Origin: Anaerolineales bacterium UBA6055
GTDB taxonomy: Bacteria; Chloroflexota; Anaerolineae; Aggregatilineales; Phototrophicaceae
DNA: 64,000 nucleotides
Direction of reading: 5' to 3'
NCBI GenBank assembly: GCA_002428985.1
Contig: DIYL01000013.1
Coordinates: 268,758-332,757, forward strand
Of the stretch, positions 33,750 to 42,978 are shown in pieces. The number at the start of each line of letters is the position of its first letter. Positions within the stretch are counted from its first letter, which is position 1. The notes beneath the pieces are model-generated. The model was not told the origin of the DNA. It did not search any database and worked only from the letters and a program-made list of their open reading frames with translations. The position numbers were made by a program, and so were the translations under genes.

Positions 33750-34532
33750 TCAGTTTGCGCGTAATTTAGCAACTTCAGCAACAACTTTTGGTAGTGACTC
33801 ACCCGATGGTGCTTCAATTTTAATATCAGCATAACGCGTAATCATACTGTAGTCGGGATTAATCTCTAAAATTTTAGCTGGATTATCCTCAGTTTCTTTC
33901 GCAATTTTAGGCAACGTCGCAGCTGGCGTAACCAAACCCGATGTGCCAATAACAATCATCAGATCACATTGCAAACTAACTGAGTAGGCTAATGACAAGT
34001 TATCTTCTGGTAACATCTCGTGAAACCAAACCACATTAGGTCGGACATTTGCGCCACAATGCGGGCATGCAGGTGGCCCATCATCTCGATCCCATTCAAA
34101 TGAATCTAAGTCGATGAGTGTGGGCGTACCTTGACAGTTGTCATAACATTTACTTTCAGCGATATTGCCATGTAAATGAATGACCTTTCGGCTACCTGCT
34201 TGTTCATGCAAATCATCTACATTTTGTGTGATGACTACCATCCCTGGATTGTATTTATGCAATTCCGCGAGCGCGACATGTCCCGGATTTGGTTTTACAC
34301 TACCAGCTAACTCACGCCGAAATTGATACCAGTCCCATACTAATTTCGGATTAGCTTTAAATGCCATGGGTGTTGCCAGTTCTTCGGGGTTATATTTTGC
34401 CCATAATCCATCCAGTGCATCACGGAAAGTCGGCACGCCCGATTCCTTAGAGACACCAGCACCAGTCAATACAGCAATTTTGGTTGCGTTATGAATCGCT
34501 TCTGCGGCTTGTTTTATGTTAGAGTCTGTCAT
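33750..34532 (-). CDS. Sir2 family NAD-dependent protein deacylase (class III-like)
   Basis: A 260-residue sirtuin with the NAD motif GAGVSKESGVPTFRD (24-38), QNVDDLHEQAG (103-113) and HLHGN with catalytic H121. Four cysteines (C129, C133, C156, C159) can form the zinc site. Y69 and R72 in DWYQFRR match the Tyr/Arg pair that lets class III sirtuins (SIRT5, E. coli CobB) accept negatively charged acyl groups, so desuccinylase or demalonylase activity is plausible. I use ATG 34532, which starts with MTDSNIKQAAEAI; the frame from 34592 adds a non-conserved extension. No short-Argonaute or defence partner flanks it. Confidence 0.92.
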   Translation of the reverse strand: MTDSNIKQAAEAIHNATKIAVLTGAGVSKESGVPTFRDALDGLWAKYNPEELATPMAFKANPKLVWDWYQFRRELAGSVKPNPGHVALAELHKYNPGMVVITQNVDDLHEQAGSRKVIHLHGNIAESKCYDNCQGTPTLIDLDSFEWDRDDGPPACPHCGANVRPNVVWFHEMLPEDNLSLAYSVSLQCDLMIVIGTSGLVTPAATLPKIAKETEDNPAKILEINPDYSMITRYADIKIEAPSGESLPKVVAEVAKLRAN

Positions 34533-34617
34533 GATGAGGTTTCCAATTCGCTCGATACTACACTCTGTTGTATCATACAACAACATACTCAACCTGTCTT
34601 ACGGTGATGACATATTT

Positions 34618-34917
34618 ATGATTTTGGAATCTGCTTATCTAAACATCAAACCGAATGAAACCGAAGCCTTTGAGACTGCTTTTAAGCAAGCATCAGCAAT
34701 TATTTCGAGCATGAATGGCTATATCGAGCATACCCTACAGCGTTGTCTTGAAGACGACCATTTATATTTGCTGTTAGTCAAATGGGAGACACTAGAAGAC
34801 CATACTGAGGGATTTCGAGGATCAGAAGAATATCAAGAGTGGAAAGCACTGCTCCATCACTTCTATGATCCATTCCCTAACGTATATCACTTTGAACAAG
34901 TCAATTTGTCATCCTAG
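34618..34917 (+). CDS. Antibiotic biosynthesis monooxygenase (ABM) domain protein
   Basis: A 99-residue protein with the dimeric alpha/beta-barrel ABM fold: MILESAYLNIKPNETEAFET, then ISSMNGYIEHTLQRC and YLLLVKWETLEDHTEGF followed by YHFEQV. I use ATG 34618, because the conserved fold begins there; the frame runs further left, overlapping the Sir2 start, but without family sequence. It is divergent from the sirtuin and the first of three closely spaced rightward genes (SRPBCC after 11 bases, methyltransferase 2 bases later). The substrate is unknown. Confidence 0.83.
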   Translation: MILESAYLNIKPNETEAFETAFKQASAIISSMNGYIEHTLQRCLEDDHLYLLLVKWETLEDHTEGFRGSEEYQEWKALLHHFYDPFPNVYHFEQVNLSS

Positions 34918-34928
34918 AAGGTATAATC

Positions 34929-35390
34929 ATGCAGATGGTATTCCGTACCCATATCAGCAATACATCGATCCAACAAGCATTTGACCTCATCGCCAATATT
35001 GATGATTATGACGTGTGGTTACCTAATTCAAATACATTCTATGGCATCCGTCACGTCTCACACAATCCAATTCAGCAAGGCACGACCTATACTGACGGTA
35101 AAGGTCAGTTAGAAATGCATGGCAAGGTCGAAAAATACCAACCATCGAAGAATATTACATTTCATCAGATTTCAAATTTTCGTGCGTTGGGGTTAATTCC
35201 ATCCGGTATGGACATCACGATTGATTATGTCCTGGTGCAAGAACATGACGGCACAACTGTCATTCGAAATTATGAGGTTGCATTTAAGGGTATCCTCAAG
35301 TTATTTCGTCCCATGGCTGTTTCGCGTATCCGAGTTGAGAACGAACGCATCTTATATGTTATCAAACAAGTTTTAGAAAAGACCTACTAA
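34929..35390 (+). CDS. SRPBCC family protein (polyketide cyclase/START-like)
   Basis: A 153-residue protein with the START/SRPBCC fold that binds hydrophobic ligands. Visible blocks are the first strand and helix MVFRTHISNTSIQQAFDLIA, the GTTYTDGKGQLEMHGKVEKY strand pair, and the C-terminal helix from about 120 (VSRIRVENERILYVIKQVLE). AAGGTATAATC gives the ribosome-binding site. Tight spacing with the ABM and methyltransferase genes implies one transcript, a combination reminiscent of small-molecule modification, but no pathway can be assigned. Confidence 0.8.
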   Translation: MQMVFRTHISNTSIQQAFDLIANIDDYDVWLPNSNTFYGIRHVSHNPIQQGTTYTDGKGQLEMHGKVEKYQPSKNITFHQISNFRALGLIPSGMDITIDYVLVQEHDGTTVIRNYEVAFKGILKLFRPMAVSRIRVENERILYVIKQVLEKTY

Positions 35391-35392
35391 TC

Positions 35393-36127
35393 ATGCAAAA
35401 ATACACTGCATACAATAATTTCGCCTATGTATACAACCGCTTTTGGGGAGAATTCCCAATTACAATTCTTCCAATCTTAGAGGAAATCGTACTCAAAGAT
35501 TTCCCTCAAAACACACGCATTCTAGATTTATGTTGCGGTACAGGACAATTGGCGGCGGAACTAACAAAACAAGGATATGAAGTCACCGGAATTGATAGTT
35601 CAGAACAAATGCTAAAATATGCACGGATGAATGCACCAACAACCGCATTCATTCCATCCGATGTAAGATCATTTATGTTGATGGCGCGTTTTAACGTTGC
35701 ATTTAGTACGTTTGATAGTCTCAATCATGTGCTTGAAATCGGTGAACTTGAGCAAGTTTTTGGGCATGTTTATCGCCAGCTAGAAACAAACGGTGTATTT
35801 GTATTTGATATGAATCTTGAACCCGGATTTTTACATCGGTGGACCGTTCCGTTCCAAATTGTGGAAGATGATGTCGTGGTCATTGTCAAGTCAGACTATG
35901 ATGTTGAACAGAAATTAGCAACAGGCAACATCACAACCTTCACACAGAATGAGGATAACCTGTGGGAGCGAAATGATGTCGTTCTTGTACAACGTGCTTA
36001 TACGATTCAGGAGATTTTCGAGACACTCGCCTCAGTAGGGTTCATCGGGCTAGAAGTCTTTGATGCTGTTGAAGATTTTAAGCTTGACCAAGTAGGACGT
36101 GCATTCTTCCGTGCCCGTAAGCGTTAA
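35393..36127 (+). CDS. Class I SAM-dependent methyltransferase
   Basis: A 244-residue Rossmann-fold methyltransferase. Motif I is ILDLCCGTGQLAAEL (about residues 43-57), the acidic motif II is TGIDSS (about 67-72), and a DSLNHV-type post-motif III segment follows. The C-terminal half with beta strands is typical of the methyltransferase type 11/25 group. The substrate is unknown. It starts 2 bases after the SRPBCC stop and converges with the MBL gene with a 4-base overlap. Confidence 0.88.
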   Translation: MQKYTAYNNFAYVYNRFWGEFPITILPILEEIVLKDFPQNTRILDLCCGTGQLAAELTKQGYEVTGIDSSEQMLKYARMNAPTTAFIPSDVRSFMLMARFNVAFSTFDSLNHVLEIGELEQVFGHVYRQLETNGVFVFDMNLEPGFLHRWTVPFQIVEDDVVVIVKSDYDVEQKLATGNITTFTQNEDNLWERNDVVLVQRAYTIQEIFETLASVGFIGLEVFDAVEDFKLDQVGRAFFRARKR

Positions 36128-37149
36128 TCAATCAAAGTATATAGAATTGCTGGATTATCCTCAGTTTCGACCTCATGGAGGTTTGCAATTGACAGATGTC
36201 CGTGATGATATAGATATTCGATATGTGCGCCTGCTTCTTCAATTGCCAGTAGGATATTGTAGTCTTTTACATCAGGGTACATCGCTTTAGAAATATCACT
36301 GATCGTCATAGGGTCGCCATGATCACGCATTATCTTGCGGATACGGTCTAATTTGCGATTATGACTCGCACGGATTTCTCCAATACGACCATATAAATCG
36401 TGAATAGGATCTTCATGCCCACCGAGTGCAATTCGGATACCCTCAACATGGGTTAATTTGCGAAGTGAATCAGCATAATGTCCCAAGCCCATATAATGTG
36501 TAATACTCTCAGGGGCTTGATGTGGCGTCGTTCGAGATAAGATATGATCAGCACTCAACAAGACATCACCAATACGAATACACACTTGCCCGGGACAATG
36601 ACCCGGTGTATGGATAAATTCCATATCATCAATAATTTGCTCATCCTCGATACTGAAATCAACCGGAATTGATGTCACATGTCGTTTTGCAAAACCATAC
36701 ATTTTAAACAAGGATTCACGAATAGACGGTTTGATACCAGCTCGCTGAAAATAGATGCCGAGGTCTTTGGTTGCTACAATAACGCGCTCTTCATAGTTCG
36801 TTAGTACCCGACGATCAAGCTCATGAATACCAACTGACGCATCGGTATGTTCTTTTACAAATGCCAACCCACCAAAGTGATCGATATGACCATGAGTGAT
36901 AATAACCCGCTCAATATCCGCCAGTGTAAACGACTCATCAAAATCAGCACGAATCGCCTGAAATCCAACCAATAAATCATCATTACTGCGCCCCATCCCC
37001 GACCCAGTATCAACAAGTGTAAGAACACCTGCATTTTTCAGCACATAAGCGTACCCCATAAAATCATTCGGAAAGAGAATCATTGGGATACGATAAATTA
37101 TCACGCCTGTATTACTTTCAAAACGTTCAACAGGTGGCAATTTACTCAT
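36124..37149 (-). CDS. MBL-fold metallohydrolase
   Basis: A 341-residue metallo-beta-lactamase fold hydrolase. The metal-binding HGHIDHFGG (HxHxDH variant with H-G-H-I-D-H) is at about residues 90-98, the later histidine is in HTPGHCPGQ (about 169-177) and a third ligand in LLSADHIL (about 192-199). A C-terminal helical domain (about 265-320, IRKIMRDHGDPMTISDISKA) resembles a winged-helix, as in the GloB-like/'MBL with C-terminal helix' group. The substrate is unknown. It is downstream of an 85-residue gene (43-base gap). Confidence 0.88.
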   Translation of the reverse strand: MSKLPPVERFESNTGVIIYRIPMILFPNDFMGYAYVLKNAGVLTLVDTGSGMGRSNDDLLVGFQAIRADFDESFTLADIERVIITHGHIDHFGGLAFVKEHTDASVGIHELDRRVLTNYEERVIVATKDLGIYFQRAGIKPSIRESLFKMYGFAKRHVTSIPVDFSIEDEQIIDDMEFIHTPGHCPGQVCIRIGDVLLSADHILSRTTPHQAPESITHYMGLGHYADSLRKLTHVEGIRIALGGHEDPIHDLYGRIGEIRASHNRKLDRIRKIMRDHGDPMTISDISKAMYPDVKDYNILLAIEEAGAHIEYLYHHGHLSIANLHEVETEDNPAILYTLID

Positions 37150-37192
37150 TACTTTTGAGTCTTTCTATGTAAGTGGGTCAAGTCGACGTGTT

Positions 37193-37450
37193 TTACCACG
37201 CATCATCTAGTTTTGCAGCTGTACCTAAGCGTCGTTTTGCACGAATTTTCAGTTGTTCCATCACATGGGCTGCATGTTGAAACTCACGCAATTCATCAAT
37301 TTCTTCTGATGTTAGGGAAGCTTCGGTCTCGCGCGCTGTCAAATAGTTTACGCGTTCGATTGTATCATCTGAGTAGTTAAAGTTACTGATTTCATTTAGG
37401 GTTGGCGACGATGTCACAAAATCTAAAATTTCGTCAATTGCACGGTGCAT
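37193..37450 (-). CDS. Small helical protein of unknown function
   Basis: An 85-residue hydrophilic, mainly helical protein. The pattern ERVNYLTARETEASLTSEEI followed by DELREF and a basic end (LKIRAKRRLG) resembles a widespread family of small bacterial proteins (ERxxxLLxxxREGxLTpEExxEL). Some relatives are found next to HNH nucleases or as stand-alone genes; none is here. AAGGTATAGAT precedes the ATG. Probably cotranscribed with the MBL gene. Confidence 0.65.
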   Translation of the reverse strand: MHRAIDEILDFVTSSPTLNEISNFNYSDDTIERVNYLTARETEASLTSEEIDELREFQHAAHVMEQLKIRAKRRLGTAAKLDDAW

Positions 37451-37497
37451 ATCTATACCTTATATCTATGGTATCGTTACAATCATTATAACAGATC

Positions 37498-38454
37498 TTA
37501 AACATTACCGAAAAAGCTAAATAAGATAAATGCAATATACGCACCTAAAAATATAGCAGATTCAAATCGTCCCAATTCCCTATTACGCGCAAACGGGATA
37601 AGTAAGAATGCAAAGCCGAGCATTACAAGAAATTCCAACTGGATTTCCGCACTATTGACATTGATCGGTTGAAGAAACGATGTAACACCAAGAATCAGTA
37701 ATAAGTTTGCGATATTCGACCCAACAACGTTGCCAATCGCAATATCGCTCTCTTTTCGAAATGCCGCAGCAATGGATGCTGCAAGTTCTGGCAAGGATGT
37801 ACCAAACGCAACCAGTGTAATACCAATTATCAGCTCGGGCACACCAAGTGCCACAGCAATATTGACTGCCCCTTGCACCATGAAATTTGCGCCAGCCACT
37901 AGCACCACAACCCCGCCGACTAAAAATGCAAATTCTTTCGGTCGGTCGACCTTATCTTTGGATGATTCATCAAGGTCAGCTAACAAATGTTGTGCCGCAT
38001 CTTGTTCTCGTTTTGCTAGGAAGTAGAACATCGTATTAAATCCAGCAAATGAGAATAAGAGTAACAACCCATCAACTCGCCCTATCTGACCATCAAGTGT
38101 AAGGATATAGGTAAAGATTGTAAAAAGGATCATGATGGGGATTTCACGCCTTAGCAAAACCGCCTGTACAGCAATTGGCGTAACAAGTCCTGTTGCCCCA
38201 AGAATCAAACCAATATTAGCAATATTAGACCCGACAATATTGCCAAGAGATAAGTCGCTATTACCCTGTAACGCCGCTTGCACACTAACAAGCATTTCTG
38301 GCATAGATGTGCCTATCGCCACAAATGTTAGTGCGATTATCAAGGTCGATACGCCGAACGAAATGGCAATATTTGATGCACCACGCACCAACCAATTGCC
38401 ACCAAAAAATAGTCCAGCTAGTCCAATAACGACCAATCCCAAGTTTTCGAGCAT
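37498..38454 (-). CDS. Calcium/sodium antiporter (CaCA, YrbG-like)
   Basis: A 318-residue antiporter with about 10 membrane segments in two inverted repeats. The alpha-1 repeat shows GTSMPEMLVSVQAALQGNSD followed by GNIVGSNIANIG, and the alpha-2 repeat shows GTSLPELAASIAAAFRKESD followed by GNVVGSNIANLL, with the ion-binding Glu in each (E in PEM and PEL). This is the sodium/calcium exchanger core. It exports Ca2+ from the cytoplasm using ion gradients. GGGA precedes the ATG. No operon partner. Confidence 0.93.
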   Translation of the reverse strand: MLENLGLVVIGLAGLFFGGNWLVRGASNIAISFGVSTLIIALTFVAIGTSMPEMLVSVQAALQGNSDLSLGNIVGSNIANIGLILGATGLVTPIAVQAVLLRREIPIMILFTIFTYILTLDGQIGRVDGLLLLFSFAGFNTMFYFLAKREQDAAQHLLADLDESSKDKVDRPKEFAFLVGGVVVLVAGANFMVQGAVNIAVALGVPELIIGITLVAFGTSLPELAASIAAAFRKESDIAIGNVVGSNIANLLLILGVTSFLQPINVNSAEIQLEFLVMLGFAFLLIPFARNRELGRFESAIFLGAYIAFILFSFFGNV

Positions 38455-38533
38455 GTTTAGTCAAGTCCCATAGATAGGTTTTAGTCAAACTTAAACAGTG
38501 TACTGATATTTAGCGATTGCGTCTACCTAGAAG

Positions 38534-40411
38534 CTAGGCATAAATGACGTATTGCAACAGAAACCGTTCAATTTTGTCATAGAAATCTTTGATCGTTTCA
38601 GGCTTACGCCAACCATGTCCTTCGCCTTTATACAATTGGTATTCATGCGGGATTCCACGGCGTCGGAGTGATGCCACAATCGAATCGGATTGATCCTGCG
38701 GTACAACAGGGTCATCCGTCCCTTGGAATACAATCATCGGATCAATGATTTTTTCGGCATGAAAAATCGGGGAACGATCTCGATACCGTTCCGCAGCTTC
38801 AGGTAGTGCCCCTAACAACCACTCACTATAGCGTTCCTCAAATTTGTGAGTATCCATAACGAGGCCAAATTGATTCGACACACCATAGGAACAAACACCT
38901 GCTTTATAGAAATTTTGATAGTCGATTAGTGACTGTAATACGGTGTATCCACCAGCACTACCACCCATAATGATTGCTTTATCAGGGTCAGCGAGTCCTT
39001 TCTCAGCGAGGTAGGTCACACCTGCCACCGAATCTGTAACATCGTATACACCCCAATTACCATTGTGCATATCCATGTAAGCTTTACCATATCCTGTACT
39101 ACCGCGGTGATTCACCTGTAGCACAGCATATCCACGAGTTGTAAAGAATTGCACTTCAGGATAATAACTAGCAGTTCGTTGCGAAGTCGGGCCACCATGA
39201 ATGTAAACAAGCACGGGTGGCGCACTATCGGGCATCTCATCTTGCATCACAGGTGCATAATATAACCCGTGGGCATCATCCCCATCATCACCTTGCCAAA
39301 CAAGTGCTTCTGCCGATGAGAGTTGATCCTCTTGCAGATTTTCGGTTTGGCTACGGCGATGAACAATCTCACCATGATCTTGATGTAACGTAACGACCCG
39401 TGGTGGAATCGTTGAAGATGCCCCAATAACAGTAACGGCTTTTCCGTCAGCTGAGACTGTAATTTGCTCCATATGTGTATAGTGCTCTAAGCCCGATACG
39501 TGTTCAGATGTCGCAGTATTGACATCATATTTCATCAAGCTGAAGAAAGCACGATCATTTTCTAGATAATATATCGATTGGCTGTCTTGCGCCCAACCAT
39601 ACATACGCATGCCTTGTATCCACGCGGGTGTACCATGTTCAGCTTCAGCATCTGTGAGTTGTATATGTGTCTGTTTTTCTAGATCATAGACATAAATTTG
39701 ACCCCAACCGGTTACATCACTCACATAGGAGAGGTAATGTCCATCCGGCGAAAACTGAGGTTGGAAAATAGCAGTGGTTGGATCGCCTTCTAATGTAACG
39801 ATATGTTCAGCATATGGCATGCCACTACCATCAGTTGCGAGTTGAATTAAACGCAACTCCGAACCATTCCACGGCATTTGCGGATGATTCCATGCGACAT
39901 AAGCAATATGTGTACCAGCAGGATGCCATGTGGGTTGCATGACAAAATCTGTCCCATAGACTAACTTACGCGGGAACTGTTCGCCAGCAGTATCCACAAT
40001 CGAAATTCCATCAACATGTTCATATGAGTGAACAAAAGCCACCCAACTACCATCAGGGGATACGGTTGGGGAAGCATAAGCACCGAATTTAGGTGTAATG
40101 GGTTGAGCAGTACCACCAACTAAATTTTGACGATATAAACGCCCTTTCGATGCAAAGTAAACTTGTCCACCACCCACGGTAAAACCACCACCACCATATC
40201 CCACACTACCCGATACTTTTAAGGTGTCGTCAGTCAAATCACGTGGGGCAGAAGAGCCGGTTTGCGCAACAAGAGCGCCACCATTTGCACGTCGTTCCCA
40301 CCAAACAAGGGTATTGCCAGCATCATTCCATTGAACATCTTGTAATCGAATTCCACTCGCAATTGATTCACCTGTAATAGGACTATTCCATGTACCATAG
40401 GAATTTGCCAT
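38534..40411 (-). CDS. S9 family prolyl oligopeptidase-like peptidase
   Basis: A 625-residue cytosolic serine peptidase (dipeptidyl/acylaminoacyl-peptidase type). The first 350 residues are repeated beta blocks of a propeller (SPDGSWVAFVHSY, SPDGHYLSYVSD). The alpha/beta-hydrolase domain from about 375 has VYIHGGPTSQ, the nucleophile S485 in GGSAGGY, an acid in the DDPVVP region and a terminal GHGW histidine. No signal peptide is seen. I use ATG 40411, with AAAGG about 6 bases upstream; the ATG at 40426 is also possible. It lies downstream of a hairpin (40484-40514). Confidence 0.92.
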   Translation of the reverse strand: MANSYGTWNSPITGESIASGIRLQDVQWNDAGNTLVWWERRANGGALVAQTGSSAPRDLTDDTLKVSGSVGYGGGGFTVGGGQVYFASKGRLYRQNLVGGTAQPITPKFGAYASPTVSPDGSWVAFVHSYEHVDGISIVDTAGEQFPRKLVYGTDFVMQPTWHPAGTHIAYVAWNHPQMPWNGSELRLIQLATDGSGMPYAEHIVTLEGDPTTAIFQPQFSPDGHYLSYVSDVTGWGQIYVYDLEKQTHIQLTDAEAEHGTPAWIQGMRMYGWAQDSQSIYYLENDRAFFSLMKYDVNTATSEHVSGLEHYTHMEQITVSADGKAVTVIGASSTIPPRVVTLHQDHGEIVHRRSQTENLQEDQLSSAEALVWQGDDGDDAHGLYYAPVMQDEMPDSAPPVLVYIHGGPTSQRTASYYPEVQFFTTRGYAVLQVNHRGSTGYGKAYMDMHNGNWGVYDVTDSVAGVTYLAEKGLADPDKAIIMGGSAGGYTVLQSLIDYQNFYKAGVCSYGVSNQFGLVMDTHKFEERYSEWLLGALPEAAERYRDRSPIFHAEKIIDPMIVFQGTDDPVVPQDQSDSIVASLRRRGIPHEYQLYKGEGHGWRKPETIKDFYDKIERFLLQYVIYA

Positions 40412-40483
40412 GAGTTTGCCTTTCAATGATGAATTAATGTATTGGGGTTATTGTAGCGCAAAATGGGGTGTTGAGGGGAAATG

Positions 40484-40514
40484 AAAAGTGCCTCTGTGTG
40501 AAGGAGGCACTTTT
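40484..40514. terminator. Perfect 11-bp hairpin terminator
   Basis: AAAAGTGCCTC/GAGGCACTTTT with a 9-base loop (40484-40494 and 40504-40514). It works symmetrically in either direction, with a TTTT end. It lies 73 bases upstream of the S9 peptidase and could stop leftward readthrough. Confidence 0.6.
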
Positions 40515-40821
40515 GCGTTTAAAAAATTAGTAATAAAAATTTTGTTTATTTTCTTGTCGCGTTAACTGTCAATAATATAAACTTTTGGTGAATAAAAGTC
40601 AACTACCTAATTTACCCTATGATCATGTTCTGAAAAGTAAAAGTTTCGATTATCGCTAATTTGCAATATATCAATTCAACCATGTGACCCTTCATAACCT
40701 TTTCTAAAATTTCGAGACCGCCTTTCCATAAACGAAGTGTTAATTTAATTAACGCTATACATTATTAAAACAAGTTTAAGACATTAGCGCACATTTAATG
40801 ATTTTGTATATTTTGTACAAT

Positions 40822-40852
40822 CAAAACGAGGATACTGTCTTCGTATCCCCGT
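40822..40852 (-). terminator. Terminator after the L,D-transpeptidase gene
   Basis: On the minus strand ACGGGGATAC/GTATCCTCGT (10 positions, one mismatch pair, loop GAAGACA) is followed by TTTTG and starts 35 bases after the gene's stop at 40887. Confidence 0.6.
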
Positions 40853-40886
40853 CATAATCTCATTGAAATGTCATATTCAGCAAAAA

Positions 40887-42662
40887 TTATGCAGACGCCG
40901 GACGATAAGTTGTGTCAATCGTCCTGATAAATTCGAGCGCATTGCGTCCCAACTCGCTTTCCGGTGCAAAATCTTCTGAGAGGATTTCAACCATAGTGCC
41001 GACCTCTGCCCATTCATAAAGGCGTTGGGCATTCGCATCAAGTGACATCACACACCCGAATGTCGATGGTGTATGTACCCCACCACCACCTAGATATCCA
41101 CCATTTGGCAAAAGCACTGCCCCATGAAAACCATTCATCAAACCGGGAACAACTTCATAGACACCCATGAACCAATACATTTCCCATTGACCACAATCTG
41201 TGCCACCCTCGCCACATAGCGTAAAACTACTACCATATGCGGTATCTGCGCGCGTCAAAATCTGGAAAACACCTGGGTAGGTTGGTGCCGTATCCCGTCC
41301 TGATGAAATCCCCCAACTAAAGACAATTTCATCGTTTTCGTACGCCACCAACCATTGAGTTTCGATGTCAACAACAATACGCTTAGTTGGAAGCGGATCG
41401 ACTGGAATCAGTTCATCACGCGATGGGATTTGAATACGTTGACCAATCGATAGTTGATTCCACTCAACCGCAGGATTGGCATCGGCAATTAATTGGAATG
41501 GAATTCCATTTTTACGTCCAATCAAAAATCCATTGTCTTGTTGTTCGATTTCATAGGGTTGCGGCAAATAGCGGACACGAAGCAAAACTTCAGGATTACT
41601 TGTACGTAGTGATTCTTGCAACTTTTCCAGTGAGTGGCGTTCATCTAGATAGCGCGGTTTGTCACTGTTAACCAACCCATCATTGATATTCTTGATATAT
41701 TCCGTAAAAGTATCCTCGCGTACGGACAAGCCATTCACACCAGAAACCAACCAAGTGGCCGCAGTTTCACTTCCAACTTCCCAAGAAATCATCTCATGCG
41801 TAAATGGATCAAAGCCTTGTAATTTGATTTCACTGGTCAGGAACGCGTAGGCTTCATCTAAAAATGGAGAAGCATCCATAACCGTCGGCAACAAATCAAT
41901 CGTCATCAAGTCAAGGCGACGATTTTGCACAATACCAGTCGGGTCTTGTTCCAGTCTTTCCAAGGTCAATGAAATATCGAGCTGTTTACCGGGTCTTCCT
42001 TGCAGAGCCATCAGCTCGCCATCTGCCCATTCATAACCCGCTTCAAATGGTGGGATATAAATCTGATCAGTCATCTCCAATAAGAAGGTCTGTGCGGTTG
42101 CGTAATTTACATCAGCAACGGGGTCAACCGATGCCCCAAGTGGAATGCCCGTCATGCCGAGTGATTTTGCTGTTTCAGCCATCGCCTGTGTATCTACAGA
42201 TAGCCCCAATTCCGACGGATCTACTTCTGTCATGATTTGCCCATCCATAACGAGCTTAATCATGGTGTTTTCTTCCCACTCAGTAGCAAGCATTGCCGAT
42301 GCTTCTTCAACTGACATATCGCCGACATTCATACCCATAGCATATATATTTGGGAAAATATTTCCCGAGAAAACATAACTCCCTACAAATACGAGTGCAA
42401 TACCGACAATAACCAACGCCCCAATTTTCATTACAGGCGCACGGCTAACAAACATCCATAACAAATCACGGAGTATTAACCGGATTTTACCGAGAACAGA
42501 CGGTAGACCTTTCGGTACAGGCAAATTTGTCTCTGTAATTTTTGGAACAGATTGACTTGTAATTTTATTGAGGGATTCACGGCGACGTTTGCGCGCCATT
42601 TGTCGCTCACGAGCGCGACGGTTTTCCCCTCGACGGCGTTCTTGACGGCTGTAATCATCCAT
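40887..42662 (-). CDS. L,D-transpeptidase with VanW-type peptidoglycan-binding region
   Basis: A 591-residue cell-wall enzyme that forms 3-3 peptide cross-links or attaches proteins to peptidoglycan. A basic cytoplasmic tail (1-75) precedes a single TM (79-99). Two peptidoglycan-binding-4/YoaR-like repeats follow, from NIYAMGMNVGDMSVEEASAM to about 370, then a short LysM-like segment (WNQLSIGQRIQIPSRDE), and the YkuD domain at the end. The catalytic motif is HTPSTFGCVMS with C537; the upstream histidine is in HGAVLLPNGGY. This architecture is typical of Chloroflexota and Firmicutes. It has a terminator at 40822-40852. The 316 bases upstream are shared with the divergent Hsp20 gene. Confidence 0.9.
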   Translation of the reverse strand: MDDYSRQERRRGENRRARERQMARKRRRESLNKITSQSVPKITETNLPVPKGLPSVLGKIRLILRDLLWMFVSRAPVMKIGALVIVGIALVFVGSYVFSGNIFPNIYAMGMNVGDMSVEEASAMLATEWEENTMIKLVMDGQIMTEVDPSELGLSVDTQAMAETAKSLGMTGIPLGASVDPVADVNYATAQTFLLEMTDQIYIPPFEAGYEWADGELMALQGRPGKQLDISLTLERLEQDPTGIVQNRRLDLMTIDLLPTVMDASPFLDEAYAFLTSEIKLQGFDPFTHEMISWEVGSETAATWLVSGVNGLSVREDTFTEYIKNINDGLVNSDKPRYLDERHSLEKLQESLRTSNPEVLLRVRYLPQPYEIEQQDNGFLIGRKNGIPFQLIADANPAVEWNQLSIGQRIQIPSRDELIPVDPLPTKRIVVDIETQWLVAYENDEIVFSWGISSGRDTAPTYPGVFQILTRADTAYGSSFTLCGEGGTDCGQWEMYWFMGVYEVVPGLMNGFHGAVLLPNGGYLGGGGVHTPSTFGCVMSLDANAQRLYEWAEVGTMVEILSEDFAPESELGRNALEFIRTIDTTYRPASA

Positions 42663-42978
42663 AAGTTAAATCTTCCAACATAACTTGTTTAAACATTAAA
42701 TTCTTCGTCTCATCTATTTGGCTTCATCAGACAAGACCTATAATTTATTTTATCGAACGAACAATATAACGCGAAAGCCTCTTTCATTTTACTGCATATT
42801 CAAACCAAAGTCCTTACAAAGCGATATCTAACAAATGGATTGGTGAAGTCTAAGAATCGTGTCAGAAACCTGCTATCTGATAAAGTTTTAACACGCCACT
42901 CTGTAAAGTAAAGACACTTCGAAACATCCATAGAACAGAGAAATCAATTTATCACCTGACATCGGAGAGCAAGAAACG
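42663..42978. other. Divergent intergenic region between L,D-transpeptidase and Hsp20
   Basis: 316 bases with no gene. No CIRCE element (TTAGCACTC-N9-GAGTGCTAA) or other known heat-shock operator is seen. AT-rich near the left end (42740-42790). I could not call a clear -10/-35 pair for either direction. Confidence 0.45.

Larger units (their letters stand above)
40412..40886. other. Intergenic region with two hairpins
   Basis: Between the S9 peptidase and the L,D-transpeptidase. Besides the two terminator hairpins (40484-40514, 40822-40852) the middle (40540-40800) is AT-rich with no convincing gene. The S9 promoter must lie in the left part, but I found no strong box. Confidence 0.45.

Noticed and set aside
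33750..34532. Sir2 protein as a short-Argonaute defence partner
   Set aside because: It is a stand-alone canonical deacylase with a zinc site, located 20 kb from the Argonaute gene.
42663..42978. CIRCE or HspR operator before hsp20
   Set aside because: I scanned for TTAGCACTC-N9-GAGTGCTAA and similar repeats; none is present.
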